This document shows, piece after piece, positions 7,909 to 17,239 of a stretch of 36,986 bases of DNA. Location: contig JAAFIA010000047.1 in assembly GCA_013298545.1 (NCBI GenBank), positions 1 through 36,986 of the forward strand, given 5' to 3'. Position numbers and translations under genes: made by a program. Position 1 is the first letter of the stretch. Every line of letters starts with the position of its first letter. The DNA is from Bacteroidota bacterium. GTDB lineage: Bacteria; Bacteroidota; Bacteroidia; Palsa-965. The notes under the pieces were generated by a model. The model had not been told where the DNA came from. It was given only the letters and a program-made list of their open reading frames with translations, and made no database searches.

Positions 7909-8802
7909 TCAAATTTGTGTGCGCGGTGTTCTACTCGCCAACCAAACACCCAAGAAAATAAGTCCAGCCGAAACGGGTTTTTCCCATGTCAACGTATCTT
8001 TTCCTAAATACAAAGCAATGGCTGCTGCCATCACCGGTTGCAAATAAATATAAGCACTCACTACCGCCGGACTCAATGCCGCCAAGGCATACGTGTTGAG
8101 CAAGTAGGCAATAAACGTAATGCCAAAAACAATAAATAAAACATCAAACCAAAGGCGTGTTGTAAATGTTCCCCACACTACATCCTGCAATTGCCAGATG
8201 CCAATGGGTAAAACCAAAATCCACCCAAAAAGAAAAACCCATTTCAAAACAGTAATTGTATGGTATTTTTTCATCAGCGGCTTAACCAAAACCAGATACG
8301 TTCCCCACGAAAGTGCATTGATGAAAATGAATAAATCACCGAGCGGATTGTCAGCATTTCCACCCGCCTCTTGATGTCTTGTCAAGACCAGCAATGCCGC
8401 ACCCCCCAACCCCAAAACGATTCCTGAAAACCGCAACAACGTAATGCGCTCTTTGATCAATAAACTACCAATAACCAAAACCAAAAGTGGCGAAGTAACC
8501 ATAATGATTGCCCCGCTTATGGGTGCAGTCAAACTCATGCCACTCATAAACATACATTGATTGAGTGCTACTCCAAAAACAGCAAGCAGAAATAAACGCG
8601 GCAAATCGGAACGATCTACTTTTTCGCGAATGAATAAACGACCCGTGAGCCAAAACAACGGCATTGCGCCCGAAACACGCAACAACACAAATCCAAGCGG
8701 GCCAATATGTACAGGAGAAACTTCTTTGATGAGCGAAAAACTCAGCGCATAAATACACATGGCGGCAAGTAAAGCCAAATGAGCGGCGAGTGTTTTATTC
8801 AC
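7909..8802 (-). CDS. EamA/DMT family transporter
   Basis: A 297-residue inner-membrane protein with about ten membrane segments and the two-fold EamA repeat typical of drug/metabolite exporters. The halves are approximately residues 10-140 and 150-290. Substrate is not predictable; characterised members export amino acids, sugars or small metabolites. The GTG at 8802 was chosen because the -7 box TACTTTTG (8808-8815) overlaps the upstream GTG at 8808, leaving the downstream GTG near the predicted transcription start. Between this gene and yicC are about 50 bases, with the yicC promoter in that gap. Confidence 0.85.
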   Translation of the reverse strand: MNKTLAAHLALLAAMCIYALSFSLIKEVSPVHIGPLGFVLLRVSGAMPLFWLTGRLFIREKVDRSDLPRLFLLAVFGVALNQCMFMSGMSLTAPISGAIIMVTSPLLVLVIGSLLIKERITLLRFSGIVLGLGGAALLVLTRHQEAGGNADNPLGDLFIFINALSWGTYLVLVKPLMKKYHTITVLKWVFLFGWILVLPIGIWQLQDVVWGTFTTRLWFDVLFIVFGITFIAYLLNTYALAALSPAVVSAYIYLQPVMAAAIALYLGKDTLTWEKPVSAGLIFLGVWLASRTPRTQI

Positions 8803-8807
8803 AGCCA

Positions 8808-8837
8808 CAAAAGTACATATTCAAATCTGAGCACAAA
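8808..8837 (-). promoter_or_regulatory. Promoter of the EamA transporter gene
   Basis: The minus strand reads TTTG (8837-8834), 18 bases, then TACTTTTG (8815-8808), which is a good Bacteroidota -33/-7 pair. Predicted transcription starts near 8801, at the GTG start codon, so the message would be leaderless or nearly so. Confidence 0.65.
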
Positions 8838-8855
8838 CAAGAAAAGAAACGATGA

Positions 8856-11339
8856 TTAGTGTTTCACCAATTTTACACGCACAGCTCCTGCAACCAAGTA
8901 ATAAATACCCGCTGGCTGTTCCAATTCAAAAACATTCGTTCCGCTTACAAGATTAATTCGCTGCACAACACGGCCCAACTGGTCGTATAGCAATGCCGTT
9001 GTTGCTTCGTTTTTCCAATCCAATGAAACGGAACCCGCTGTTGGATTGGGCCAAACTTGAATTGGCAACGCAGTAGTTGTTTCTGTATTCACCGTAAGGG
9101 TTATGCTCGAATACAAACCATTCCCAAACGTTGTTACCCAAATTTCGGTTGGATTATACGGATTAAAAAACACCCGTTCTGGCTGCCGAAACGGAAACAA
9201 CGAATCTTGTGTAAATACAGGAACCGATGCGTTGATGTTGTTACATACCCACAACCCATCTTGTTCCGATGTCATGAAAACCCGTCCGCTAAAAACTGGA
9301 TCAAATGCACACGAAGTTACCCGATCAACATTGTTGATGCGTGTCCACGATGCGCCGCGATTGGTTGTTTTGTACAAACCACCTAAACCGTTAGGTGGCC
9401 CGCCCCAGCCACTAAACACACCCGCATACCACGTATTTTGATTCGCATCGGTTGGATCAATCACCACATCTTTTGTCCAGTAGTACATGCCCGGATCAGA
9501 AACATCGGTCCAAGAATTTCCAACCGGATCGTAAATGAAAACACCAGAGCTTGCCGTAAATGTTCCTGCACCATTTCTGCGTCCAGAATACGAACACACT
9601 ACCGATCCATCGTTCAATACTTCAATCGAAGCCGGATGTTTTTCGGTACGCGGCGGATTGGGTAAAAGTGTCCAGGTTGATGCCGCTAGATTTTGTAAAT
9701 CATCGCACCGATAGATTCCACCAACACCATTTCCATTGTTGTAATGAATGACCGAGGCATACGCACGATTTGGATTTGAAGGATCAATCGTAATCCAAAA
9801 AACAGGATGATTGAAAATATGCAAATTGCTCCACGTTGCACCATGATCTGTGGAGTAAATAATTTTTCCAGCCGGATCATTTGCATCTAAAATATTGTCT
9901 TGAAGCCTTGTGCTTTGGTACATATCGTGAATGCCCGAAGTTGCGGCATACAACGTTCCATTTGATGGATGCTTCGCCATGCGGTACATCGAATTGGCGG
10001 TGTGTCCCGTATAATCAAATGACCAAGAACCACCTTGATCTTCGCTACGAATACCGCGTATGTCTGAAAATGCGGCAAAGAGATGAATCGCGTCTGACCA
10101 CACGACCTGCCAGCATGTGGTGTTTTCCAAACCCACGGAGTGGTATGCTTGAAATGGTGGCGTATTGGCACCCGCAGGATGATCGTCTAACACATTCACA
10201 TACGCTTGTTGCCACGTATTACCACCATCATTCGATTTGTGGACAAAACCAAAATCACTAAACACGATTACATTTGGATTTGTTGCAGAAACGGAAACAC
10301 CAAAAACACATTCGCCATAGCCCCAACCGCGATCGCCTCCTTGGCCGCTCCATCCGGTAATGATGTTGCTATTGGAATTGGTATTGAACGCATGCGACCA
10401 AAGCGCGCCGCCCGATGTAGTCTTTAAAATTTCAGGGTAGCTAGACGAATTACTCCCTGCTAAATAGGCGGTGTAAATATCGTTTTCGGCCATCACCACA
10501 TACATCGGAAAATCTGTTCCAGGCGTAATGCCCGTCATTTGCGAAACCCAATTGCCAGAACCATAATCGCAGGAGTAAACGCCCCGCATAAATCCCCAAT
10601 AATCAGAACCCACAAGCCCAACATAAACATCATTTACATCGGCTGTTAAACAAATAAATCGGGTTGTATTTCCTGTTTTGGCTGCCGCAAACGAAAAAAT
10701 GCGTTCGTTGCTTGGAATGCCTGAAAGGCTTGCGGTGTTCCACGTTGCCCCAGCATCGGTCGAAATTAAAACACCATCGTTTGTGCCAATGTAAATATTG
10801 GAACCGTCGAAAAACACACCACCAACGATGTTTCCCGCGCCGCTGTTTGCTGCTGTGTGAATTGAGGTGAACGAAGTTCCACCATTCGACGAAAAGAAAA
10901 TTTCGCCATAGTATGAAATCAGCACACGCGAAGGATTATTCCAATCGGCATGAATAGAAAATGTTTCTTCGCTATTATCTGGATTGCCTGTCAATGCCGA
11001 CCACGTTGTTCCGCCATCGGTACTTTTTACAGGAATCGCCATGTCGTTGTCGTAATTGATGCAATACAACAAGCTTGGAGTCGATGTCCAACATACTTTT
11101 GAATTGTGGCCGCCTTGCAACTGCCGATAATCGACCTGTGCATAAAATTGCCCGAAGGTGTTGGTGAAAAACAATTCGCTCATGTCGCACGACACGAAGT
11201 ATTCATTAGCGTTTTGCGGATTGATGCTTGGAGAAAACAAGGCACCACCACCGCCAATGCCTCTTGATGACCAAGAGAGGATTTGTGCAGTTAAAAAAGA
11301 GGGACTTAGAAAAACGAGGAGAAGTACAAGTTTTTTCAT
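8856..11339 (-). CDS. Secreted BNR/WD40-type repeat protein with T9SS sorting domain
   Basis: About 827 residues. The start ATG at 11339 gives the signal peptide MKKLVLLLVFLSPSFLTAQ; an upstream in-frame ATG would spoil it. The body holds many Asp-box (BNR-like) motifs such as STDGGTTW, STDAGATW, STDHGATW and TTNRGASW, spaced as in the seven-bladed propellers of GH74 xyloglucanases and sortilin-like domains. No catalytic acid pair can be assigned, so the role may be carbohydrate binding or hydrolysis. The C-terminus (ALPIQVWPNPTAGSVSLDW through KLVKH) is a type A sorting domain that is removed after export through the type IX system. It is a single gene with no close neighbour on its strand. 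Confidence 0.85.
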   Translation of the reverse strand: MKKLVLLLVFLSPSFLTAQILSWSSRGIGGGGALFSPSINPQNANEYFVSCDMSELFFTNTFGQFYAQVDYRQLQGGHNSKVCWTSTPSLLYCINYDNDMAIPVKSTDGGTTWSALTGNPDNSEETFSIHADWNNPSRVLISYYGEIFFSSNGGTSFTSIHTAANSGAGNIVGGVFFDGSNIYIGTNDGVLISTDAGATWNTASLSGIPSNERIFSFAAAKTGNTTRFICLTADVNDVYVGLVGSDYWGFMRGVYSCDYGSGNWVSQMTGITPGTDFPMYVVMAENDIYTAYLAGSNSSSYPEILKTTSGGALWSHAFNTNSNSNIITGWSGQGGDRGWGYGECVFGVSVSATNPNVIVFSDFGFVHKSNDGGNTWQQAYVNVLDDHPAGANTPPFQAYHSVGLENTTCWQVVWSDAIHLFAAFSDIRGIRSEDQGGSWSFDYTGHTANSMYRMAKHPSNGTLYAATSGIHDMYQSTRLQDNILDANDPAGKIIYSTDHGATWSNLHIFNHPVFWITIDPSNPNRAYASVIHYNNGNGVGGIYRCDDLQNLAASTWTLLPNPPRTEKHPASIEVLNDGSVVCSYSGRRNGAGTFTASSGVFIYDPVGNSWTDVSDPGMYYWTKDVVIDPTDANQNTWYAGVFSGWGGPPNGLGGLYKTTNRGASWTRINNVDRVTSCAFDPVFSGRVFMTSEQDGLWVCNNINASVPVFTQDSLFPFRQPERVFFNPYNPTEIWVTTFGNGLYSSITLTVNTETTTALPIQVWPNPTAGSVSLDWKNEATTALLYDQLGRVVQRINLVSGTNVFELEQPAGIYYLVAGAVRVKLVKH

Positions 11340-11413
11340 GGCGGCAAGTATTAGACTAGTAAATGTAGAACATACTAACCACAATTACTAATATAAAAAG
11401 TCTTGCGAGTCCG

Positions 11414-11728
11414 TTATACTTTGCGTGTGCTTTCGCGAATATGGGCTTCTTCTTCGGGATCGCAATTCACAATCGGGGTTGACCAAACGCCGGGCATCTG
11501 TGCCGTATAATGCGAACGAATCAATTGATTGATCTGACTAAACAACAACGATTTTGTTTTTGCCATGATTTTTACTTTCGGATCATCGACCAATTCGCCT
11601 AGTTCATTTAATTGTTTTAAAACAACCCGTTCAAAGTGAACATCGACGGCTAAATTTTCAGACAGCAAAATTTTTGCAATATGAATCGCTTGCATTTCGC
11701 TTGTGGTAAGAATGTGGAGCTGAATCAT
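11414..11728 (-). CDS. Divergent CutA-like protein
   Basis: A 104-residue cytoplasmic protein with a ferredoxin-like fold pattern. It opens with a strand and helix (IQLHILTTSEMQAIHIAKILLSENLAVDV) close to the start of CutA1, the trimeric divalent-cation tolerance family, and continues with KVKIMAKTKSLLFSQINQLI and SHYTAQMPGVWSTPI, equivalent to the CutA helix before the conserved Pro-Glu. Key CutA signature residues such as the paired Trp and Tyr are replaced, so the resemblance is partial. Length fits. It lies next to the ArsC/Spx-like gene in the same direction with 12 bases between them, suggesting one transcript. Confidence 0.55.
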   Translation of the reverse strand: MIQLHILTTSEMQAIHIAKILLSENLAVDVHFERVVLKQLNELGELVDDPKVKIMAKTKSLLFSQINQLIRSHYTAQMPGVWSTPIVNCDPEEEAHIRESTRKV

Positions 11729-11740
11729 AAATCAAAAAAT

Positions 11741-12091
11741 TTAAAGTGAAGCGGCTGCCGCAGCAATGGTAGCTTTGGCATTGCCAATAAAAATTTGTTT
11801 ACCCGAAATAATCACTGGGCGTTTCAAAAACGTGTATTCTTCTAAAATGTATTTGCGGTAATCTTTTTCGGTAAGCGTCATGGTATTCAGGCCAAGCGAA
11901 CGATACTTCATGGCAATGCGACTAAACAAGGCTTCATGACTTCCGGCAAGTTTCACCATCTCGTCGAGTTGCGCTGCAGTAATTTTTTCTTCTTTGATGT
12001 TTTGAAATTCAAACCCTTTCTTTTTCAGATCGAGTGTGGCGATGATGCGTTGGCAGGTATCGCAATTGCCGAGATGATAGACTTTTTTCAT
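11741..12091 (-). CDS. ArsC/Spx-family thioredoxin-fold protein
   Basis: A 116-residue protein of the ArsC/Spx/YffB family. The redox site CDTC lies at residues 10-13, near the N-terminal end of the fold, followed by the family's C-terminal Arg-Pro (FLKRPVI). It may reduce arsenate, but most Bacteroidota homologues are uncharacterised, and the CxxC type is also seen in redox regulators. The ATG at 12091 was chosen because it gives the conserved KVYHLGNCDTC start; a longer reading frame upstream encodes unrelated hydrophobic residues. A TACTTTTA box precedes it. Downstream is the CutA-like gene. Confidence 0.75.
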   Translation of the reverse strand: MKKVYHLGNCDTCQRIIATLDLKKKGFEFQNIKEEKITAAQLDEMVKLAGSHEALFSRIAMKYRSLGLNTMTLTEKDYRKYILEEYTFLKRPVIISGKQIFIGNAKATIAAAAASL

Positions 12092-12223
12092 GATGCGCTT
12101 GTTTGATGTAAAAGTACGGATGTATTTTTGAAACAAGTAAATCGATGGAATTGTTTGGATGGGAAGAAATTTGATGGAATAAGTAAGGAATAGTATTCGT
12201 AATTTTATTGCCACAGATTAGAT

Positions 12224-13030
12224 ATGCGAGCTCTTGTCATTGCTTTTATTGTCCTTTTAATTTCTTGTCAAGAAGAACCTGTTGTTTATTCGCGAGAACA
12301 ATTGAAGGGACGATGGTTTAAAGTTTCTGGAACTGATACAAGTATAATGTTTCGTAACACATGGCGACTTACACTCTGGGATCGACCATTCAATTCCACG
12401 CTATTTTCTTATCAAGTAATTGACAATACACTTTATTATAAGCGCGACGATCCTTGGTGTCATAACTTCAATAAAAAAGAGGGATGTGACCAATCTGATT
12501 TTTATGCCAAAATAGCTTCACTTGAACGAGATACCTTGATATTTAGTAATGGGGATCGATACCAACGTGTACAATTGAAAGGCGATACGAGCGAGAAACT
12601 AAAGGCGATAAAATATCACGTAGAATGTGGTGGAATGCCTTCGGGAAAGTGTAGAGATATTACATTCTATTTAAATGAAAATTATGCGGGCGTTTTTGCA
12701 ACGCATCCGTATTTCTTCGGTGTTTTAACAATGGATAAATCCTTTTGGGGGAATATTGAAAACTATGCACAACTCCACGAAGACACATGCGTTTCTAATG
12801 ACGAAACCATACATGATGTTGGTTCGATTCTCATTTATGCAGAAACGAATAAACGTACATGGCGATATTCATATCAAACGGATATGTGTCAGGGAGATTT
12901 TCTTTTGATCAGCTCAATAGAAGATAATTGCTTGAATGGGCGATTTTCAGAAGTCCCCATGGACTCTTTTTACACCATCTTTCCAGAAACTAAGGGGAAT
13001 CTTTTAAATCCTTTCTTCCCAAAAAAATAA
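12224..13030 (+). CDS. Lipoprotein of unknown function
   Basis: A 268-residue protein with a lipoprotein signal peptide. The lipobox is LLISC, with Cys15 as the lipidated residue, followed by QEEP, an acidic pattern that in Bacteroidota usually goes with surface export. The mature part begins LKGRWFKVSG, like the first strand of a lipocalin-type barrel, and has several Cys residues (for example CHNF, KKEGCDQS, CGGMPSGKC) that could form disulfides. No family was recognised. The PLP enzyme gene starts 30 bases after its stop. Confidence 0.6.
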   Translation: MRALVIAFIVLLISCQEEPVVYSREQLKGRWFKVSGTDTSIMFRNTWRLTLWDRPFNSTLFSYQVIDNTLYYKRDDPWCHNFNKKEGCDQSDFYAKIASLERDTLIFSNGDRYQRVQLKGDTSEKLKAIKYHVECGGMPSGKCRDITFYLNENYAGVFATHPYFFGVLTMDKSFWGNIENYAQLHEDTCVSNDETIHDVGSILIYAETNKRTWRYSYQTDMCQGDFLLISSIEDNCLNGRFSEVPMDSFYTIFPETKGNLLNPFFPKK

Positions 13031-13060
13031 CGACTTTTGCAGACCAAATTGATTCAACGC

Positions 13061-14218
13061 ATGTCTGAAAACACCACATACGGTTTTGGCACAAACGCCA
13101 TCCACGCCGGCCAACAGCCTGATCCTACTACCGGAGCCATCATGACTCCTATTTATCAAACTTCTACTTATGTGCAAGAATCGCCTGGCAAACATAAAGG
13201 CTATGCGTATGCACGTGGTAAAAACCCAACGCGCACCGCCCTCGAAGGCTGCCTCGCTGCCCTCGAAAATGCAAAATATGCCCTCGCCTTTGCGAGTGGT
13301 ATGGGTGCTGCCGACAGTGTCATGAAATTGTTGCGTCCTGGCGATGAAGTGATTTGTACCGACGATTTGTATGGCGGTTCGTACCGCATGTTTGAGCGTG
13401 TCTTCGCACATTTTGGTATCAAGTACCATTATGTCAGCATGCAACATGCCGACGATATTCGTCAATACATCAATGCCAACACCAAAATGCTTTGGGTGGA
13501 AACACCAACCAATCCAACCATGAAGGTGATTGATATTGCAGCGTGTGCCACCATTGCGAAAGAGAAAAATTTGATTCTCGTTGTTGACAATACATTTGCC
13601 TCGCCATACTTACAAAACCCACTTAAATTGGGCGCTGATATTGTCATGCATTCGGCCACAAAATACCTTGGCGGTCACAGCGATGTCATCATGGGTGCGC
13701 TCATGATGAATGATGATAAATTGTACGAACAACTTGCGTTTTTACTCAACAGTTGTGGCGCAAATCCTGGACCAATGGATTCGTTTCTTGTATTGCGCGG
13801 CATCAAAACCTTGCATGTACGCATGGAGCGCCATTGCTTCAACGGCCGTAAAATCGCGGAGTTTTTAAAAACACATCCGAAAGTAGATCAGGTTTACTGG
13901 CCCGGATTTCCAGAGCATCCCAACCACGATGTAGCGAAAAAACAAATGCGCGATTTTGGTGGCATGATTTCATTTACACTCAAAGGCGATAACTTGGAGG
14001 AAGCATTTCAAGTGGCTTCTTCGGTAAAAGTTTTTTCGCTTGCAGAATCGTTGGGTGGTGTAGAATCGTTGCTTGGTCATCCGGCATCGATGACGCATGC
14101 TTCGATTCCTAAGCCGGAACGTGAGCGCGCTGGTATTACGGATTCGTTGTTGCGATTGAGTGTTGGCATCGAAGACATCGACGATTTATTGGCCGATTTG
14201 AAACAGGCGTTGGCGTAA
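13061..14218 (+). CDS. Trans-sulfuration PLP enzyme (cystathionine gamma-synthase/lyase type)
   Basis: A PLP-dependent Cys/Met metabolism enzyme of 385 residues. Lys201 in HSATKYLGGHSD forms the PLP aldimine, and AFASGMGA (76-83) and the Tyr-rich YAYARGKNPTR region are typical of the family. Members make cystathionine from O-acyl-homoserine and cysteine, split cystathionine, or make homocysteine. The sequence alone does not settle which, so no gene symbol is assigned. The start ATG at 13061 precedes the conserved TYGFGTNAIHAGQ. A near -7 box (GACTTTTG, 13032-13039) lies upstream, and a TTG start eight codons earlier is unlikely. Confidence 0.88.
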   Translation: MSENTTYGFGTNAIHAGQQPDPTTGAIMTPIYQTSTYVQESPGKHKGYAYARGKNPTRTALEGCLAALENAKYALAFASGMGAADSVMKLLRPGDEVICTDDLYGGSYRMFERVFAHFGIKYHYVSMQHADDIRQYINANTKMLWVETPTNPTMKVIDIAACATIAKEKNLILVVDNTFASPYLQNPLKLGADIVMHSATKYLGGHSDVIMGALMMNDDKLYEQLAFLLNSCGANPGPMDSFLVLRGIKTLHVRMERHCFNGRKIAEFLKTHPKVDQVYWPGFPEHPNHDVAKKQMRDFGGMISFTLKGDNLEEAFQVASSVKVFSLAESLGGVESLLGHPASMTHASIPKPERERAGITDSLLRLSVGIEDIDDLLADLKQALA

Positions 14219-14274
14219 ATTCTCAACCTGTTTTTGATTTGAACGAAAAATAAACAAATACAGAAGAATCAAAA

Positions 14275-15009
14275 ATGGGTTTGCGTTACTTTTTTATTTC
14301 TGGAACGAGCCGCGGATTAGGTCGTGCGATGGCAGATGTTTTGCTGGCGCAAGCGGATGTGCGTGTGTGGGGCTTTTCGCGGGGGGCGGGGCCTTCGCAC
14401 CCTAATTACACCCACCATACAATTGATCTGAGCGATTCTACTGCTGTCAATCAACTTATTTTTCCTGATCTTACAGATGCTTCGCAATTGGTTTTGATTA
14501 ACAATGCTGGTGCAATTTCTCCTGTGGCGCGCGCGGGCCTACAAGATGCTGCGGCAATTGAAAAATTAATTTTCCTCAACCTTACTGCACCGCTTATTTT
14601 AACCAATGCTTTTTTTAAAAAATACGAAAAGCAAAACACATCCAAGCTTATTGTACACATCAGTTCGGGCGCTGGTCGGCGTGGAATAGATGCTTGGAAT
14701 GTGTATTGCGCCACCAAAGCCGGACTCGATAATCATGCGCGGGCAGTAACAGAAGAATTGTTGGCAACACAAAAAAACGACACACATATTTTTTCCATCG
14801 CTCCAGGAATCGTTGATACTGCCATGCAAACTGAGATTCGGACGGTGGCAGATGATGAATTTAGTTTGGCAGAGCAATTTAAAAACTACCACGAAACAAA
14901 TCAATTGCTTTCGCCCGATTTGGTTGCAAAGCAATTTTTGACTATTTTTAATCATCCCGAAAAAACACCAGGCCCTGTTTTTTCTATCAACGACATCCCC
15001 TCATCGTGA
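14275..15009 (+). CDS. SDR family NADP-dependent oxidoreductase (sepiapterin reductase-like)
   Basis: A 244-residue short-chain dehydrogenase. The cofactor motif GTSRGLG is at 10-16, NNAG at 76-79, the catalytic Ser at 130 and YCATK at 144-148 (Tyr144, Lys148). The HISSGAGRRGID stretch and the ending resemble sepiapterin reductases, which reduce pterins or related dicarbonyls. The substrate is inferred from similarity only. Early in the gene a short stretch (14371-14400) is markedly G-rich, unlike the surrounding sequence. It lies in a plus-strand series with about 56 bases after the PLP enzyme and 17 bases before the next gene. Confidence 0.8.
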   Translation: MGLRYFFISGTSRGLGRAMADVLLAQADVRVWGFSRGAGPSHPNYTHHTIDLSDSTAVNQLIFPDLTDASQLVLINNAGAISPVARAGLQDAAAIEKLIFLNLTAPLILTNAFFKKYEKQNTSKLIVHISSGAGRRGIDAWNVYCATKAGLDNHARAVTEELLATQKNDTHIFSIAPGIVDTAMQTEIRTVADDEFSLAEQFKNYHETNQLLSPDLVAKQFLTIFNHPEKTPGPVFSINDIPSS

Positions 15010-15026
15010 TATGAAAAAAAATAGTC

Positions 15027-17105
15027 ATGAAACTCCAAGTTGTCTTACTCGCACTTCTACTTGGCCTTTTTTCGCCTATTATTGTTCAAGGACAAGCTAC
15101 TTTAGAAAATAGTTCAAGACCAATACCCATCTGTGGAACGGGCGAAAATCTGCAACGCGTTTTCTCATCAGATCCTGAACGCGAACGCAATTATTTGGAT
15201 GCGCAACATATTCCAGAACACAAAACGGTAGATCAACATATTGATGCACAGCAAGCATTTGTTCTTCCTGTAGTTTTTCACATTATTCACGATTACGGAG
15301 CAGAGAATATTTCAGATGCTCAGGTATTTGATGCCTTGCGTGTTTTGAACGAAGACTTCCGAAAGCAGAACGCAGATACAAGTCTCGTCGATCCAGATTT
15401 TGTCAACCTCGTTTCCGATTCGCGTATTCAGTTTCAGCTAGCAAGTGTTGATCCCAATGGATATTGCACCAGCGGTATTGAGCGGATTCCATCAACACGT
15501 ACTTATATGGCCGATGATTTATCAAAATTGAATTATTGGCCACGAAACAAATACATCAATATCTGGGTGGTACAATCGCTTGCAAATGGTGCAGCGGCTT
15601 ATGCTTATTTGCCCGGAACAGCGTCGTTAGCATCTACAGATGGTATCCTTGTGCGCGCATCGCATGTTGGCAGTATTGGTGCAAGCAATCCATACAACGC
15701 GCGAACGCTCACCCACGAGATGGGACATTTTCTAAACCTGTGGCATACTTGGGGTTTGAGCAATGGCCCAGGAATCCTTTGTGGCGACGATAATGTTGCC
15801 GATACACCCGATACGCAAGGCTGGACCTATTGCGAATTGGCCAACAACGATGTTTGTACGGGTGGCGTGAAAGAAAATGTGCAAAATTTCATGGAATATT
15901 CGTATTGCTTTTTGATGTTTACCGAAGGCCAGTGCGAACGCATGCGCCAAGCACTATTCAGTTCAGTTGGTGAGCGCGATCAATTGTTAATCAACGCCCC
16001 CTCATTGCTTACCGATCAGTTTTTGTTGTGTGCTCCTGTTGCCGATTTTATGCCCAAAAACAATGTTCTAATCTGTGCAGGACAATACGTCAACTTTCAA
16101 GATGCTTCATGGAATGGTATTCCATCTCAATGGGCTTGGAATTTTGCGGGTGGAATGCCCGCTTCATCCACCAACGCGTCTCAATTTGTGCAATATTTAA
16201 ACCCAGGAGTTCATGCGGTAAGTTTAATGAGTGCGAATGCGAGTGGTAGCTCAACCATCACACGCGCTATGGCGGTTGTTGTTTTGCCAGCCCAATCCAA
16301 TTACCATTCAGGTTATACGGAGAATTTTGAAGACACGACGCGGTTTCATACAGAATGCTATTCGGATAGCCTGAGTGCAAGCGAAAATGAATTTGTGATT
16401 ACCAATACCGCTGCTAGTTCAGGAACGTATTCGGTGATGGTTGCAAATGGTGTTTGGATGTTGAATGAATATGCCGAAATGATTTTACCACCTGTTGATT
16501 TGGCCTCGATGAATGCTCCTGTTTTTAGTTTTAAAATGGCTTTTGGTCGAGACGCATTTCCATGTATTGATAGTTTGTTTGTCTATGCATCTATCGATTG
16601 TGGCCAGACTTGGATCAAACGTTACAGTCGGTTTGGCGATAATTTGGCTACTGCAATTCCTTTTCAGGCGGGATTTGTTCCAACGGCTTCCGAATGGCGT
16701 TTAGAAAATGTATCGCTTAATGCAAACATTTCGTCATCCTCGCATGTTTTATTTAAGTTCAAGTTTGTTGGCAAAGGAGGAAGTAATTTGTACATCGACG
16801 ACATTAACATAGTAAGTCCGTCGGGAATAAGTTCTTCAAACGCGTCCGAGTTCTTTACAATTGCTCCAAATCCAGCAGCAGAACAGCTAGTGCTGCATAT
16901 CGGCTTAGTGCAAAAGCAAAGCATGACCATCGAATTGCTCGATCTAGCAGGCCGACAAATTGCTTTGCTCATGCAAGGCGAAATGGAGGCAGGAAACCAT
17001 ACGGTCAATCTATTGGCAGGTCAAATGCCACGATCAGGCATTTATTTTGTTCGATTAATTGCTTCTGATGGTACTGTGATGACTCAAAAAGTGGTTATTG
17101 AATAA
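15027..17105 (+). CDS. Secreted M43-type metalloprotease with PKD and T9SS domains
   Basis: A 692-residue secreted protease. Signal peptide is residues 1-22 (Gln-Gly-Gln-Ala boundary). A pro-region is followed by a pappalysin/cytophagalysin-like (MEROPS M43) catalytic domain with zinc motif HEMGHFLNLWH (230-240) and a Met-turn Met289 in QNFMEYSYC. Next come a PKD-like domain (about 330-420), a jelly-roll adhesion domain with IDDINI near 600, and a type A T9SS sorting domain at the C-terminus (IAPNPAAEQLVLH through KVVIE). Conserved Cys residues line the catalytic domain. It has a close tandem paralogue at 17240. Confidence 0.9.
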   Translation: MKLQVVLLALLLGLFSPIIVQGQATLENSSRPIPICGTGENLQRVFSSDPERERNYLDAQHIPEHKTVDQHIDAQQAFVLPVVFHIIHDYGAENISDAQVFDALRVLNEDFRKQNADTSLVDPDFVNLVSDSRIQFQLASVDPNGYCTSGIERIPSTRTYMADDLSKLNYWPRNKYINIWVVQSLANGAAAYAYLPGTASLASTDGILVRASHVGSIGASNPYNARTLTHEMGHFLNLWHTWGLSNGPGILCGDDNVADTPDTQGWTYCELANNDVCTGGVKENVQNFMEYSYCFLMFTEGQCERMRQALFSSVGERDQLLINAPSLLTDQFLLCAPVADFMPKNNVLICAGQYVNFQDASWNGIPSQWAWNFAGGMPASSTNASQFVQYLNPGVHAVSLMSANASGSSTITRAMAVVVLPAQSNYHSGYTENFEDTTRFHTECYSDSLSASENEFVITNTAASSGTYSVMVANGVWMLNEYAEMILPPVDLASMNAPVFSFKMAFGRDAFPCIDSLFVYASIDCGQTWIKRYSRFGDNLATAIPFQAGFVPTASEWRLENVSLNANISSSSHVLFKFKFVGKGGSNLYIDDINIVSPSGISSSNASEFFTIAPNPAAEQLVLHIGLVQKQSMTIELLDLAGRQIALLMQGEMEAGNHTVNLLAGQMPRSGIYFVRLIASDGTVMTQKVVIE

Positions 17106-17239
17106 AGCTACTTCTGATAATATTTGACTTGTGGGCAACTGTTTTACCCAAAACAAATTCTTATCTTCGAGTCCCTGAAAAAAGATAATGCTTTTTTCAA
17201 CGCATGACATCCCATAAATTTTCCAATACACACCAACCA

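Noticed and set aside
9057-10427. Long plus-strand reading frames opposite the BNR-repeat protein
   Set aside because: They are antisense shadows of a well-supported gene with signal peptide and sorting domain.
12092-12214. N-terminal extension of the ArsC/Spx-like protein
   Set aside because: The added 41 residues are hydrophobic and unlike the family; the ATG at 12091 gives the conserved start.
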